Shown here: piece by piece, positions 1 to 8,394 of the stretch | How the letters are laid out: the number at the start of each line of letters is the position of its first letter | How positions within the stretch are numbered: position 1 is the first letter of the stretch | DNA from: Kosakonia oryziphila | GTDB lineage: Bacteria > Pseudomonadota > Gammaproteobacteria > Enterobacterales > Enterobacteriaceae | Length of the DNA stretch: 64,000 bases | Direction of reading: 5' to 3' | Assembly (NCBI RefSeq): GCF_900094795.1 | Contig: NZ_FMBC01000003.1 | Coordinates: 87,596-151,595 of the forward strand | Notes under the pieces: generated by a model | Seen by the model: the letters and a program-made list of their open reading frames with translations, nothing else | What the model was told of the DNA's origin: nothing | Database searches by the model: none | Position numbers and translations under genes: made by a program

Positions 1-528
1 CAAATTTTGCAGCAGATAGGCAATCTGAGCAGTGGCACTGCGGGACAGACGCAGCAAGCTTCCGGCGACCAGAGCGGTGCGGCGGCGCAAGCGCCAGCAG
101 CGGATACGGGCGCAAATAACGGTGCGGCAACGTCTGGTGCGCCAGTTCAAAGTGGCGACGCGAATACGGATTACAATGCAGCGATTGCGCTGGTACAGGA
201 TAAAGCCCGCCAGGATGATGCGATCGCTGCTTTCCAGAATTTTGTCAAAAAGTACCCAGATTCAACCTACATACCGAATGCCACCTACTGGCTTGGTCAG
301 TTGAATTACAACAAGGGTAAAAAAGACGACGCTGCTTATTACTTTGCCTCTGTGGTGAAAAATTACCCGAAGTCGCCTAAAGCGCCTGATGCCATGTTCA
401 AGGTTGGTGTGATTATGCAGGACAAAGGTGACAGTGCTAAAGCGAAAGCGGTTTACCAGCAGGTGGTCAGTAAATATCCTGGTACCGAAGGCGCGAAACA
501 AGCGCAAAAACGCCTTGGTTCTATGTAA
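1..528 (+). CDS. cpoB: Cell division coordinator CpoB, C-terminal part (5' truncated by window)
   Basis: Periplasmic TPR protein that couples outer-membrane constriction by Tol-Pal to peptidoglycan synthesis during division. The reading frame is open from base 1, so the signal peptide and N-terminal coiled coil lie upstream of the window. What remains is an Ala/Gln/Gly-rich linker (about residues 10-55 of the visible part), then tetratricopeptide repeats with typical spacing (YWLGQLNYNKGK, FKVGVIMQDKGD, KAKAVYQQVVSKYPG). In E. coli it is the last gene of the tol-pal cluster and is followed by the lysT tRNA array, exactly as here. The in-frame TTG at 7 is internal, not a start. Confidence 0.93.
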   Translation, partial: QILQQIGNLSSGTAGQTQQASGDQSGAAAQAPAADTGANNGAATSGAPVQSGDANTDYNAAIALVQDKARQDDAIAAFQNFVKKYPDSTYIPNATYWLGQLNYNKGKKDDAAYYFASVVKNYPKSPKAPDAMFKVGVIMQDKGDSAKAKAVYQQVVSKYPGTEGAKQAQKRLGSM

Positions 529-611
529 TGCATAGCGCATGACCAGAAATCGTGTTTTTTCTGGTCTTGTCGCATGAATCATAAGCAGTTAAGTTATTCT
601 CGTTGAAATTG

Positions 612-645
612 TTGTTGCGCTGAATTCTTAAATCAGTAATATATG
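612..645 (+). promoter_or_regulatory. Putative promoter of the tRNA array
   Basis: A TTGCGC-like -35 (615-620) and TAATAT -10 (637-642) with 16-bp spacing lie 50 bases before the first tRNA. A GC-rich discriminator (GCCGCC) follows the -10, as is usual for stable-RNA promoters under stringent control. Assigned by eye; no other good promoter is visible between cpoB and the first tRNA. Confidence 0.45.
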
Positions 646-692
646 CCGCCGTTGCCACGGGATATCTCTTAAACCAGAAGCAACGTAAAAGT

Positions 693-768
693 GGGTCGTT
701 AGCTCAGTTGGTAGAGCAGTTGACTTTTAATCAATTGGTCGCAGGTTCGAATCCTGCACGACCCACCA
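693..768 (+). tRNA. lysT: tRNA-Lys (TTT)
   Basis: A 76-nt cloverleaf with an encoded CCA end: acceptor GGGTCGT pairs with ACGACCC, D-loop GGTAGAG, anticodon loop with TTT, T-loop GGTTCGAATCC. It reads lysine AAA/AAG codons. The same gene recurs at 976 and 1201 with no visible difference. In E. coli the lysT-valT-lysW array occupies this position. Confidence 0.97.
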
Positions 769-868
769 ATTTAACATCGGGGTGGAGATGTTAAGCGTGA
801 AGGATAACGTTGCGTAGCAACGGCCCGACAGGGCAAGGCAAAGCCGAGTCATTCTGCACGACCCACCA
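769..868 (+). repeat. Structured spacer ending in an 18-nt copy of the tRNA-Lys 3' end (copy 1)
   Basis: The spacer opens with a perfect 8-bp stem (TTAACATC pairs with GATGTTAA), then a GTTGC-GCAAC hairpin and a GCCC-GGGC hairpin. It finishes at 851-868 with a near-exact repeat of the last 18 nt of tRNA-Lys (one change, ATTCTG for ATCCTG). A homologous unit follows the second tRNA-Lys. There is no complete cloverleaf, so this is not a tRNA. It would be transcribed as part of the tRNA precursor. Confidence 0.75.
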
Positions 869-896
869 CTTAAAGCAGTATCCAGCACGTAGTATC

Positions 897-972
897 GGGT
901 GATTAGCTCAGCTGGGAGAGCACCTCCCTTACAAGGAGGGGGTCGGCGGTTCGATCCCGTCATCACCCACCA
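897..972 (+). tRNA. valT: tRNA-Val (TAC)
   Basis: A 76-nt cloverleaf: acceptor GGGTGAT pairs with ATCACCC, anticodon stem CTCCC/GGGAG around TAC, T-loop GGTTCGATCCC, encoded CCA. It reads valine GTA and related codons. Only three bases separate it from the next tRNA-Lys, matching the tight Val-Lys pairing in the E. coli lysT operon. Confidence 0.97.
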
Positions 973-975
973 CTC

Positions 976-1051
976 GGGTCGTTAGCTCAGTTGGTAGAGC
1001 AGTTGACTTTTAATCAATTGGTCGCAGGTTCGAATCCTGCACGACCCACCA
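976..1051 (+). tRNA. lysW: tRNA-Lys (TTT), second copy
   Basis: Same 76-nt sequence as the tRNA-Lys at 693, including the encoded CCA. It is cotranscribed with the preceding tRNA-Val and followed by a second structured spacer that again ends in a copy of the tRNA-Lys 3' end. Confidence 0.97.
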
Positions 1052-1153
1052 ATTTAACATCAATCTAATGGTGTTAAACGTGGAGGATAACGCTGCGACA
1101 GCAGCGGCGCCAGAGGGCGAGGCAAAAGCCAAATCATTCTGCACGATCCACCA
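1052..1153 (+). repeat. Structured spacer ending in an 18-nt copy of the tRNA-Lys 3' end (copy 2)
   Basis: Homologous to the spacer at 769. The opening stem is kept (TTAACATC with GGTGTTAA, one pair now a wobble). The middle hairpin has changed on both arms (CGCTGC/GCAGCG instead of GTTGC/GCAAC), and 1136-1153 repeats the tRNA-Lys 3' end with two changes. Paired changes in stems suggest that structure, not sequence, is conserved. Confidence 0.72.
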
Positions 1154-1200
1154 CTCAATGTGGTTTCCAGTTAAATTATCTTCGAAGTCACTACCTTTAT

Positions 1201-1276
1201 GGGTCGTTAGCTCAGTTGGTAGAGCAGTTGACTTTTAATCAATTGGTCGCAGGTTCGAATCCTGCACGACCCACCA
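1201..1276 (+). tRNA. tRNA-Lys (TTT), third copy
   Basis: Third tRNA-Lys gene, 76 nt with encoded CCA and TTT anticodon, identical by eye to the other two. It is the last complete tRNA of the array. E. coli has seven tRNAs here (lysT to lysQ), so this array is shorter. An insertion-like spacer follows before the transcription terminator. Confidence 0.97.
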
Positions 1277-1482
1277 ATGTAAAAAAGGCGCAGGACGAAA
1301 TTTTTTGCTATCTGCAATATACAAGATTCGACAAAATTGTCGGGAACAATTTTGAACAACGCGCCAGCGTTGGCCCGTAGGGCGAGTCTCAGGATGAGAC
1401 GAGTAGTGCAGTGAGACAACGGAGCCGCTTGCGGCGACGGCCCGAAGGGCGAGCGAAGCGAGTCATCCTGCACGACCCACCA
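1277..1482 (+). repeat. Modular hairpin element inserted behind the last tRNA-Lys
   Basis: Three consecutive stem-loops are visible: CAAAATTGT/ACAATTTTG around CGGGA (1332-1354), CAACGC/GCGTTG (1357-1372), and GTCTC/GAGAC around AGGAT (1386-1400). Two GC-rich hairpins follow (from 1424), then an 18-nt repeat of the tRNA-Lys 3' end (1465-1482). The same hairpin order occurs in the ERIC element at 27.9-28.2 kb. The tRNA 3' end plus the following T-rich flank (TTTTTTGCTATCTGC) is present on both sides of the element, like a duplicated attachment site. Confidence 0.75.
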
Positions 1483-1490
1483 ATATAAAA

Positions 1491-1512
1491 ATGGCGCTGG
1501 CGGCGCTTTTTT
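1491..1512 (+). terminator. Probable terminator of the tRNA array
   Basis: A short GCGC/GCGC stem (1494-1497 with 1503-1506), flanked by A-rich sequence and followed by six T's, lies just after the last tRNA 3'-end copy. The stem is short, but the position and T-tract fit a rho-independent terminator. Confidence 0.5.
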
Positions 1513-1568
1513 GCTATCTGCCATTCCTTAAAAATTCCTCACGACATTTTTTACGCAATCGGCTATCT

Positions 1569-1586
1569 TGTTTAGTATATAAAACA
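1569..1586. promoter_or_regulatory. NadR operator of nadA
   Basis: TGTTTA-N6-AAAACA matches the NadR box (TGTTTA-N6-TAAACA) at 11 of 12 positions and lies about 75 bp before nadA. NadR represses NAD synthesis and uptake genes when NAD is sufficient, which fits nadA followed by pnuC. Confidence 0.72.
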
Positions 1587-1659
1587 TCCCTGCCGTATTA
1601 CCCGCTCCCATGGCGGCTAACCCGGTTGTTAAGTTCAGCAAGAAAAACGAGTAAGCATG

Positions 1660-2703
1660 ATGAGCGTAATGTGTGACACTGAAGCCGCAATCTATCCTTT
1701 TCCGCCAAAACCTCTGCCGCTGGATCAGCAAGGCAAGCAATTTTACCGCGAGAAAATCAAACGCTTGCTGAAAGAGCGGGATGCGGTGATGGTTGCGCAC
1801 TACTATACCGACCCGGAGATCCAACAACTCGCGGAAGAGACCGGTGGCTGTATAGCTGATTCGCTGGAGATGGCGCGCTTTGGCGCCAGACATCCAGCCT
1901 CTACGCTGTTGGTTGCAGGCGTTCGTTTTATGGGCGAGACCGCCAAAATTCTCAGCCCGGAAAAAACCATTCTGATGCCAACGCTACACGCCGAATGTTC
2001 GCTCGATCTGGGCTGTCCGATTGAGGAGTTTACCGCTTTCTGCGATGCTCACCCGGACCGCACAGTGGTGGTCTACGCAAATACCTCGGCAGCAGTAAAA
2101 GCGCGTGCCGACTGGGTCGTGACCTCCAGTATTGCCGTGGAGTTGATTGAGCATCTCGATAGCCTCGGCGAGAAAATTATCTGGGCGCCGGACAAACATC
2201 TGGGAAGCTACGTGCAGAAACAGACCGGTGCAGATGTGCTGTGCTGGCAGGGGGCATGTATTGTTCACGATGAGTTTAAAACCCAGGCGTTGATGCGCAT
2301 GAAAGCGCTTTACCCGCAAGCCGCTATTCTGGTGCATCCGGAATCGCCGCAATCGGTCGTGCAACTGGCGGATGCCGTGGGGTCTACCAGCCAATTAATT
2401 GCCGCGGCGAAAACGCTACCGCACCAACAGCTTATTGTCGCCACGGACCGGGGTATCTTTTATAAAATGCAGCAAGCTGTACCGGAAAAAGATCTGTTTG
2501 AAGCGCCGACGGCGGGAGAAGGGGCAACTTGCCGTAGTTGTGCGCACTGTCCATGGATGGCGATGAATGGACTGAAAGCGATTGCTGAAGGGCTGGAACA
2601 TGCCGGTGCTGAGCATGAGATCCATGTTGATGCGGCACTACGCGAAGGCGCATTAGTATCGCTGAACCGCATGCTGGATTTTGCGGCTACACTACGACCG
2701 TAA
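1660..2703 (+). CDS. nadA: Quinolinate synthase A
   Basis: Cytosolic [4Fe-4S] enzyme that condenses iminoaspartate (made by NadB) with dihydroxyacetone phosphate to quinolinate, the first committed part of de novo NAD synthesis. The 347-residue product matches the E. coli length and sequence throughout. Seen are [17 protein letters not shown] near residue 45, LDLGCP with an Fe-S cysteine near 113, [12 protein letters not shown] near 200, and the CRSCAHCPW motif near 291-299. Two ATGs are adjacent (1657, 1660); I chose the second because it gives the family's MSVM start. Likely cotranscribed with pnuC, 37 bp downstream, under the NadR box. Confidence 0.97.
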   Translation: MSVMCDTEAAIYPFPPKPLPLDQQGKQFYREKIKRLLKERDAVMVAHYYTDPEIQQLAEETGGCIADSLEMARFGARHPASTLLVAGVRFMGETAKILSPEKTILMPTLHAECSLDLGCPIEEFTAFCDAHPDRTVVVYANTSAAVKARADWVVTSSIAVELIEHLDSLGEKIIWAPDKHLGSYVQKQTGADVLCWQGACIVHDEFKTQALMRMKALYPQAAILVHPESPQSVVQLADAVGSTSQLIAAAKTLPHQQLIVATDRGIFYKMQQAVPEKDLFEAPTAGEGATCRSCAHCPWMAMNGLKAIAEGLEHAGAEHEIHVDAALREGALVSLNRMLDFAATLRP

Positions 2704-2740
2704 TACTTTTTAACGCGTAACGATACGCTCTGAGGAAATA

Positions 2741-3460
2741 ATGGATTTTTTTAGTACACAGAACATCCTGGTACACATACCGCTGGGTGCAGGTGGGTAC
2801 GATCTCTCATGGATTGAAGCCACAGGCACGCTGGCGGGCTTACTTTGTATCTGGCTGGCGAGCCTGGAGAAAATCAGTAATTACGCGTTTGGTCTGATAA
2901 ACGTCACGCTGTTCGCCATTATCTTTTTCCAGATCCAGCTCTATGCCAGCCTGTTACTCCAGCTCTTTTTCTTTGCTGCCAATATTTACGGCTGGTACGC
3001 CTGGTCACGGCAGACATCGCAAAACGAGGCTGAGCTGCAAATTCGCTGGTTGCCATTGCCGAAAGCGCTGGCATGGTTGGCCGTGTGTGTGGTTGCGATT
3101 GGCCTGATGACCGCGTTTATTGATCCTGTTTTTGCATTTCTGACGACAATTGCCGTTTCAGTAATGCAAACGCTGGGGCTGAATGTGGCGATGCCGCAAC
3201 TGCAACCGGATGCTTTCCCGTTCTGGGATTCCTCCATGATGGTGTTGTCGATTGTGGCGATGATCCTGATGACTCGCAAATATGTTGAAAACTGGCTGCT
3301 TTGGGTGATCATCAACGTTATCAGCGTGGTGATTTTCGCTTTACAAGGCGTATGGGCGATGTCGCTTGAATATCTGATCCTGACATTCATTGCGCTTAAT
3401 GGCAGCCGGATGTGGATGAACAGCGCGCGTGAGCGGGGTTCTCACGCGTTTTCACATTAA
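2741..3460 (+). CDS. pnuC: Nicotinamide riboside transporter PnuC
   Basis: Inner-membrane facilitator for nicotinamide riboside, which is trapped inside the cell by phosphorylation by NadR. The 239 residues equal the E. coli length and hold about seven hydrophobic segments. The family signature NIYGWYAW near residues 80-87 and [14 protein letters not shown] near 185 are present. A clear AGGAAA ribosome site precedes the ATG. It follows nadA in the same direction, making an NAD salvage and synthesis unit. Its last four bases overlap the 3' end of the convergent gene zitB. Confidence 0.96.
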   Translation: MDFFSTQNILVHIPLGAGGYDLSWIEATGTLAGLLCIWLASLEKISNYAFGLINVTLFAIIFFQIQLYASLLLQLFFFAANIYGWYAWSRQTSQNEAELQIRWLPLPKALAWLAVCVVAIGLMTAFIDPVFAFLTTIAVSVMQTLGLNVAMPQLQPDAFPFWDSSMMVLSIVAMILMTRKYVENWLLWVIINVISVVIFALQGVWAMSLEYLILTFIALNGSRMWMNSARERGSHAFSH

Positions 3461-4389
3461 TGATGGTACTGATGGTGATGGTCAGGCTGTGATTCTCCCA
3501 GCGTGCAGTCTGGCCCGTTACAGAGCTGATACTCCATCTGCACGGTGGAGTGCTCAATCTGGTAATGATGGGTGAGGAAATGCTGGATCTCACTGAGTAA
3601 CTTATCGTGATTACGCGGCGGAATAACCTGTACATGTAACGTCATTAATGGTTTTTCACCGACCAACCAGACATGAACATGGTGTACATCGCGCACTTCC
3701 GGAATGGCGCGACGCAAATGACGTTTCAGCGTGCCAATGTCGAATGTCGACGGTGCGCCTTCCAGCAATTCGTTGACGCTTTCCTTCAATAAGTGCCACG
3801 CGCTACGCAACACCAGCGCGGAAACCAGCACAGATAGTATCGGATCGATCGGTGTCCATCCGGTGAGCATGATCACCAACGCGGCGACGATCGCCCCAAC
3901 GGAACCAAGCAGGTCACCAAGGACATGCAACGCCGCAGCACGCACATTAAGGTTCTTCTCTTCGCTACCGCGATGTAGCAACCAGAACGCCAGTATGTTT
4001 GCCAGCAGACCGGCAATGGCGATCACCATCATGATTAACCCGGCGACTGGCTGCGGGTGGTAAAAGCGCTGCAGTGCTTCCCAGACAATCCACACGGTGA
4101 TCAAGACCAGCGCCAGCGCATTCACAAAGGCGGCCAGTGTTGTCAGCCGTAGCCAGCCAAACGTGCGATGTGCGCTGGGTGGCTGACGAGCAAACCAGAC
4201 AGCTAATAGCGCGAAGAGCAGGGCAGCGGTATCGGTAAGCATATGACCGGCATCAGCCAGCAGCGCCAGCGAGCCGGAGATAATCCCACCGACCACCTCC
4301 ACCAACATAAAAATGGCAGTGACTATAAATGCCAGCAATAAACGCCGGGCGTTGGCATCGGCGGGGGCGTGTGAATGTGAGAGCGCCAT
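3457..4389 (-). CDS. zitB: Zinc transporter ZitB (cation diffusion facilitator)
   Basis: Inner-membrane Zn(II)/proton antiporter that exports excess zinc. The 310 residues contain six hydrophobic segments; the metal-site HxxxD motifs are visible in helix 2 ([12 protein letters not shown], about 41-52) and helix 5 ([12 protein letters not shown], about 155-166). A cytosolic C-terminal domain with VHHVHVW follows, and His-rich ends ([10 protein letters not shown] at the start, PDHHHQYHH at the end) probably bind zinc. It stands alone on the minus strand, convergent with pnuC and upstream of ybgS as in E. coli. Confidence 0.95.
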   Translation of the reverse strand: MALSHSHAPADANARRLLLAFIVTAIFMLVEVVGGIISGSLALLADAGHMLTDTAALLFALLAVWFARQPPSAHRTFGWLRLTTLAAFVNALALVLITVWIVWEALQRFYHPQPVAGLIMMVIAIAGLLANILAFWLLHRGSEEKNLNVRAAALHVLGDLLGSVGAIVAALVIMLTGWTPIDPILSVLVSALVLRSAWHLLKESVNELLEGAPSTFDIGTLKRHLRRAIPEVRDVHHVHVWLVGEKPLMTLHVQVIPPRNHDKLLSEIQHFLTHHYQIEHSTVQMEYQLCNGPDCTLGESQPDHHHQYHH

Positions 4390-4455
4390 AAATGGCTCCT
4401 TCCTTTTAACCAGGCTGAACGCCTTACATCATTACAGATTTTTAACCGGTGAGAA

Positions 4456-4484
4456 GAAAAAAATAAGGAGAGCCGAAGCTCTCC
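4456..4484 (-). terminator. Rho-independent terminator of ybgS
   Basis: Read on the minus strand, a 7-bp stem GGAGAGC/GCTCTCC closes a TTCG tetraloop and is followed by a T-rich tract. It sits 25 bases after the ybgS stop and also separates ybgS from zitB. Confidence 0.8.
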
Positions 4485-4508
4485 TCACGTATTACGGCGT
4501 CATTATTT

Positions 4509-4892
4509 TTACTGGGTAGTGCCATCGGTTTTGGTATCGGCATCATTATGAGTACCGTTACCGGTTTGGACTTTTTTGTTCACGTCCGGGCAACGGCCGT
4601 CCTTACACATCGTGTTTTTGTGCACTTCATCTTTGCTCATATGCTGCGATGAATGAGTCTGATGTGTCCCGGAAGCGGAATTTGTGCTGCCGTTGTTAAT
4701 TTTGCTGTTATCAACCCCTTTCGGCGCAAGATTCTGCTGTGCATCCGGGGCTGTTTGCCCTGCGGCTGCCGAGGAGTTTGCCTGGCCGTTATTGGCCGAA
4801 GTATCAGCCGTGGAACCGGCAGCCCATGCTGCCCCACCTGCAAGGGTCAGCGTCGAGGTCAGTAAAAGCGTCGCTAATTTATTCATTTTCAT
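4509..4892 (-). CDS. ybgS: YbgS-like secreted protein
   Basis: Homologue of E. coli YbgS, which has no established function. The 127-residue product has a signal peptide (positive MKMNK, hydrophobic core, likely cleavage after AWA near residue 24), then a low-complexity Asn/Gly/Ala/Ser region. The conserved C-terminal block [20 protein letters not shown] holds the only two cysteines, which could form a periplasmic disulfide. Two ATGs are adjacent; the second (4892) sits seven bases from GGAG and gives the family's MKM start. Expressed alone between zitB and aroG, with its own terminator. Confidence 0.88.
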   Translation of the reverse strand: MKMNKLATLLLTSTLTLAGGAAWAAGSTADTSANNGQANSSAAAGQTAPDAQQNLAPKGVDNSKINNGSTNSASGTHQTHSSQHMSKDEVHKNTMCKDGRCPDVNKKVQTGNGTHNDADTKTDGTTQ

Positions 4893-5122
4893 CATAAAGC
4901 TCCTGTTCTGGTCGTTTTCATCACCGGCAAAGGCGATAAAAGCAGCGCGAACGAGTTATCACGCTCAGTGGTGAAAGATGCCGTTTTAGTGATTAACGGC
5001 AGAATGTAATATTGCTAAAATTCAATTTAACGGTGTTTGCAGTTAAAAAGTGTAGCCCCAATCTTACAGTCTGCGACTTTTGCATGGCTTTTTGCACCAT
5101 TCCAGGAATTATCCGCCCGAAG

Positions 5123-5140
5123 TGTAAAATGACGTTTACA
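5123..5140. promoter_or_regulatory. TyrR box of aroG
   Basis: A perfect TGTAAA-N6-TTTACA, set in a longer inverted repeat (CCCGAAG...CTTCGGG), lies about 72 bp before the aroG start. TyrR with phenylalanine or tryptophan represses aroG in E. coli from this position. Confidence 0.88.
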
Positions 5141-5211
5141 CTTCGGGTCTGACAAGATAGATTGGAAAGATTGCATTCATTACAAAAAAGTATGGGCACA
5201 CTGGAAAGATC

Positions 5212-6264
5212 ATGAATTATCAGAACGACGATTTACGTATTAAAGAGATCAACGAGTTATTACCTCCTGTAGCGCTCCTTGAAAAATTCCCCGCCACTGA
5301 AACTGCCGCCCGGACGGTATCCAGCGCCCGCAAAGCGATCCACAACATTCTGCGCGGCAATGACGATCGTCTGCTGGTGGTGATTGGTCCGTGCTCCATT
5401 AATGATCCTGCAGCGGCGAAAGAGTATGCTTCGCGCCTGCTGGCATTGCGTGAAGAGCTTAGCGGTGAGCTGGAAGTGGTGATGCGCGTCTATTTTGAAA
5501 AACCGCGTACCACCGTAGGTTGGAAAGGGCTGATCAACGATCCGTATATGGATAACAGCTTCCAGATCAATGACGGCCTGCGCATTGCCCGTAAGTTGTT
5601 GCTGGAAATCAATGACAGCGGTCTGCCGGCTGCGGGGGAATTCCTCGATATGATCACACCGCAATATCTGGCGGATCTGATGAGCTGGGGGGCGATCGGC
5701 GCCCGAACTACGGAATCACAGGTACACCGCGAGCTGGCTTCTGGTCTCTCCTGTCCGGTTGGATTCAAAAACGGCACCGACGGCACCATCAAAGTGGCGA
5801 TCGATGCCATTAACGCCGCCAGCGCGCCGCACTGCTTCCTGTCCGTCACCAAATGGGGCCACTCAGCCATTGTGAATACCGCCGGTAATGGCGACTGCCA
5901 CATTATTCTGCGCGGCGGCAAAGAACCGAACTACAGTGCAAAACATGTGGCAGAAGTGAAATCAGGTCTGACCAAAGCGGGCCTGGAACCGCAGGTGATG
6001 ATCGATTTCAGTCATGCGAACTCCAGTAAACAATTCAAAAAGCAAATGGACGTTGGCAGCGATGTCTGCCAGCAGATCGCCAATGGTGAAAAAGCGATTA
6101 TCGGCGTGATGATTGAAAGCCATCTGGTGGAAGGTAATCAGAGCCTGGAGAGCGGCAAACCGCTGCTCTACGGTAAGAGCATCACCGATGCGTGCATCGG
6201 CTGGGAAGATACGGACGCGATCCTGCGTCAGTTAGCGGCAGCAGTAAAAGCCCGTCGCACCTGA
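5212..6264 (+). CDS. aroG: Phe-sensitive 3-deoxy-D-arabino-heptulosonate-7-phosphate synthase
   Basis: Condenses phosphoenolpyruvate and erythrose 4-phosphate to DAHP, the entry step of the shikimate pathway; the AroG isoenzyme is feedback-inhibited by phenylalanine. The 350 residues match E. coli AroG end to end. Visible are VVIGPCSIND (about 57-66, metal Cys61), EKPRTTVGWKG (PEP-binding arginine region, about 96-106), GARTTESQVHRELASGL (about 164-180) and IDFSHANSSKQ with the metal His near 268. Monocistronic, controlled by the upstream TyrR box. Confidence 0.97.
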   Translation: MNYQNDDLRIKEINELLPPVALLEKFPATETAARTVSSARKAIHNILRGNDDRLLVVIGPCSINDPAAAKEYASRLLALREELSGELEVVMRVYFEKPRTTVGWKGLINDPYMDNSFQINDGLRIARKLLLEINDSGLPAAGEFLDMITPQYLADLMSWGAIGARTTESQVHRELASGLSCPVGFKNGTDGTIKVAIDAINAASAPHCFLSVTKWGHSAIVNTAGNGDCHIILRGGKEPNYSAKHVAEVKSGLTKAGLEPQVMIDFSHANSSKQFKKQMDVGSDVCQQIANGEKAIIGVMIESHLVEGNQSLESGKPLLYGKSITDACIGWEDTDAILRQLAAAVKARRT

Positions 6265-6298
6265 TTCGAGACACAGAGGCGTTGGCTTTCCTCACTAA

Positions 6299-6328
6299 CC
6301 CGGCCGCTTGCTTGTATTAGCAGCCGGG
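6299..6328 (+). terminator. Possible terminator hairpin after aroG
   Basis: CCCGGC and GCT pair with AGC and GCCGGG across one mismatch. The stem lies 35 bases past the aroG stop. No T-tract follows, so it may be a transcript-end stabiliser rather than an intrinsic terminator. Confidence 0.35.
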
Positions 6329-6395
6329 GATTAGCTGCACTGCGAATTATTTTGTGTATCTGATCGCGTGAGACGCTTTTTTAATGGGAGAAAAC

Positions 6396-7148
6396 TTACT
6401 TCGCTTTACCCTGGTTTGCTACCGCAGCGGCTTTTGCGGCGATCTCTTCCGCATTGCCCAGGTAGTAGTGTTTCAGCGGTTTGAAGTTTTCATCGAACTC
6501 ATAAACCAGCGGCACGCCAGTCGGGATGTTCAGTTCGAGGATCTCCTCTTCGCTCATATTGTCGAGGTATTTCACCAGTGCGCGTAGGGAGTTACCGTGC
6601 GCAGCAATAATCACGCGCTCACCGCTTTTCAGACGCGGCAGAATGGTTTCATTCCAGTAAGGAATAACGCGATCAATGGTCAGCGCCAGGCTTTCGGTCT
6701 GCGGTAGCTCGGCTTCGGTCAGTTTGGCGTAGCGCGGATCGTGGCCCGGGAAACGTTCGTCATCTTTGGTCAGCGCTGGCGGGGTAACGGCAAAGCCACG
6801 ACGCCACTGTTTAACCTGCTCGTCACCGTATTTCTCTGCGGTTTCGGCTTTGTTCAGACCCTGCAATGCGCCGTAGTGACGCTCGTTCAGTTTCCAGCTT
6901 TTTTCTACCGGCAACCATGCTTGATCCAATTCGTCCAGCACGTTCCACAGTGTGTGGATGGCACGTTTCAGCACGGAGGTGTAAGCAAAATCAAAGGAGT
7001 AGCCTTCCTCTTTCAGCAGTTTGCCTGCTGCTTTTGCTTCACCAACGCCTTTCTCTGACAGATCGACATCGTACCAACCGGTGAAGCGGTTTTCGTTGTT
7101 CCATTGGCTTTCGCCATGACGAACCAGAACCAGTTTAGTAACAGCCAT
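6396..7148 (-). CDS. gpmA: 2,3-bisphosphoglycerate-dependent phosphoglycerate mutase
   Basis: Glycolytic and gluconeogenic enzyme interconverting 3- and 2-phosphoglycerate through a phosphohistidine. The 250 residues match E. coli GpmA. The catalytic [10 protein letters not shown] (His at residue 11), the acid residue in [14 protein letters not shown] (about 87-100) and the second active-site histidine in [12 protein letters not shown] (about 180-191) are present. The start [13 protein letters not shown] is chosen by homology; the 12 upstream in-frame codons overlap the Fur-like box. Monocistronic, convergent with aroG. Confidence 0.97.
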   Translation of the reverse strand: MAVTKLVLVRHGESQWNNENRFTGWYDVDLSEKGVGEAKAAGKLLKEEGYSFDFAYTSVLKRAIHTLWNVLDELDQAWLPVEKSWKLNERHYGALQGLNKAETAEKYGDEQVKQWRRGFAVTPPALTKDDERFPGHDPRYAKLTEAELPQTESLALTIDRVIPYWNETILPRLKSGERVIIAAHGNSLRALVKYLDNMSEEEILELNIPTGVPLVYEFDENFKPLKHYYLGNAEEIAAKAAAVANQGKAK

Positions 7149-7176
7149 ACTCTTACTCCTGTAAACCTGATTGAAT

Positions 7177-7195
7177 GATAACAATTCTCATTATA
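7177..7195 (-). promoter_or_regulatory. Fur-like box upstream of gpmA
   Basis: On the minus strand this 19-mer matches the Fur consensus (GATAATGATAATCATTATC) at 15 of 19 positions and lies about 30 bp before the start codon. Iron control of gpmA by Fur has been described in E. coli, so this is plausible and not just chance AT-richness. Confidence 0.6.
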
Positions 7196-7323
7196 TTGCC
7201 AGGGAGCGAGCCACGGCAACGGTTACCTATAACCATAGCGAAAATAGCCGCGCAGTGTAAGATGCTTGTGAACCAGTGGTTATAGTTTTGTCGATGAGTG
7301 ACGCTTATTTCAGCAAAATGAGC

Positions 7324-7347
7324 AAAAAAAACCCTCCGGAAGGAGGG
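7324..7347 (-). terminator. Terminator of the gal operon
   Basis: Six base pairs CCCTCC/GGAGGG, followed on the minus strand by seven or eight T's, starting seven bases after the galM stop. A textbook rho-independent terminator for galETKM. Confidence 0.88.
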
Positions 7348-7353
7348 CTGAGA

Positions 7354-8394
7354 TTAAAGCGCAATAAAGTGATATTCCGTCAGGCTGATATATTCGCTGC
7401 CGGGGCGTAACACACAGTCCGGCTGTGGATAGTCCGGGCGGTTCGGGCTGTCGGGCAAAAATTCACTTTCCAGCGCCAGGCCTTGCCATGCAGCGTAGGT
7501 TTTCCCCCCGCGTGCTGGCGTCCCGTCAAGATAATTACCGGAATAGAACTGGAGCGCAGGGGCGCTGGTATAAACCGTCATTTGCAGTTGATTATCTGCT
7601 GACCACAGATACGCCGCAGGCTGGCTGGTATCGCCCTTTGCCTGCAACAAAAACGCATGATCGTAGCCTTTTACCACACGCTGATCGTCATCGCTGAGAA
7701 ACTCTTCTGCCACGGTTTTGGGCGTACGGAAATCAAAACTGGTCAGCGCGACTTTTTTCAACCCACCGGTCGGTAGCCCCATCTCATCCACAGGGAGATA
7801 TTCATCTGCCAGCAGTTGCAGGGAGTGGCTACGCACATCGGACTGGTACCCATCGAGGTTGAAATACGCGTGGTTCGTCAGATTGACCGGGCAGGGTTTG
7901 TCGGTCGTGGCGCGATATTCAATGGCCAGACGGTTATCCTCGCCGAGGCGAAAATTCGCCGTGGCATTTACGTTGCCCGGAAAACCCTGATCGCCATCCG
8001 GCGAGGTCAGCGAAAACAGCACTTCATTTTCATTCTGACGCTCAATTCGCCAGCGACGCTTGTCGAAACCGTCAGGGCCACCGTGCAACTGATTTTCGCC
8101 CTGGCTGGGCGTAAGCGCATACGTCTGGCCATCAAGCTGAAAACGGCTTTTGCTGATACGGTTGGCGTAGCGGCCCACCGAAGCGCCGAGAAACGCGGAT
8201 TGTTGTAGATAGTATTCCGGTGATGCGCAGCCAAGCAACGCTTCACGTACGGTGCCATTTTTCAGTGGCACGCGTGCCGAGAGCAGCGTCGCGCCCCAGT
8301 CCATCAGTGTCACCACCATTCCGGCGCTGTTGCGCAGAGTTATGAGACGAAAGGGCAGCCCGTCCGGGGCCGCCGTCGCAGATTCGTTTAGCAC
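7354..8394 (-). CDS. galM: Galactose-1-epimerase (mutarotase)
   Basis: Converts beta-D-galactose to the alpha anomer used by GalK; cytosolic, last gene of the gal operon. The 346 residues equal the E. coli length. Family landmarks include [28 protein letters not shown] split over about residues 50-80, [13 protein letters not shown] (catalytic His region, about 100-112), [11 protein letters not shown] (second His, about 172-182) and the late catalytic glutamate in [14 protein letters not shown] (about 304-317). Its start overlaps the end of galK by seven bases, so translation is probably coupled. Confidence 0.96.
   Translation of the reverse strand: MLNESATAAPDGLPFRLITLRNSAGMVVTLMDWGATLLSARVPLKNGTVREALLGCASPEYYLQQSAFLGASVGRYANRISKSRFQLDGQTYALTPSQGENQLHGGPDGFDKRRWRIERQNENEVLFSLTSPDGDQGFPGNVNATANFRLGEDNRLAIEYRATTDKPCPVNLTNHAYFNLDGYQSDVRSHSLQLLADEYLPVDEMGLPTGGLKKVALTSFDFRTPKTVAEEFLSDDDQRVVKGYDHAFLLQAKGDTSQPAAYLWSADNQLQMTVYTSAPALQFYSGNYLDGTPARGGKTYAAWQGLALESEFLPDSPNRPDYPQPDCVLRPGSEYISLTEYHFIAL

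Noticed and set aside
769..1482. Extra tRNA genes in the spacers because of repeated tRNA-like 3' ends
   Set aside because: Only the last 18 nt are repeated; no D-arm or anticodon arm can be formed in the spacers.
2986..3390. Long antisense frames over conserved genes (for example inside pnuC, nadA, ybiO, galT)
   Set aside because: They mirror the codon structure of well-recognised genes, lack ribosome sites and have no family resemblance.
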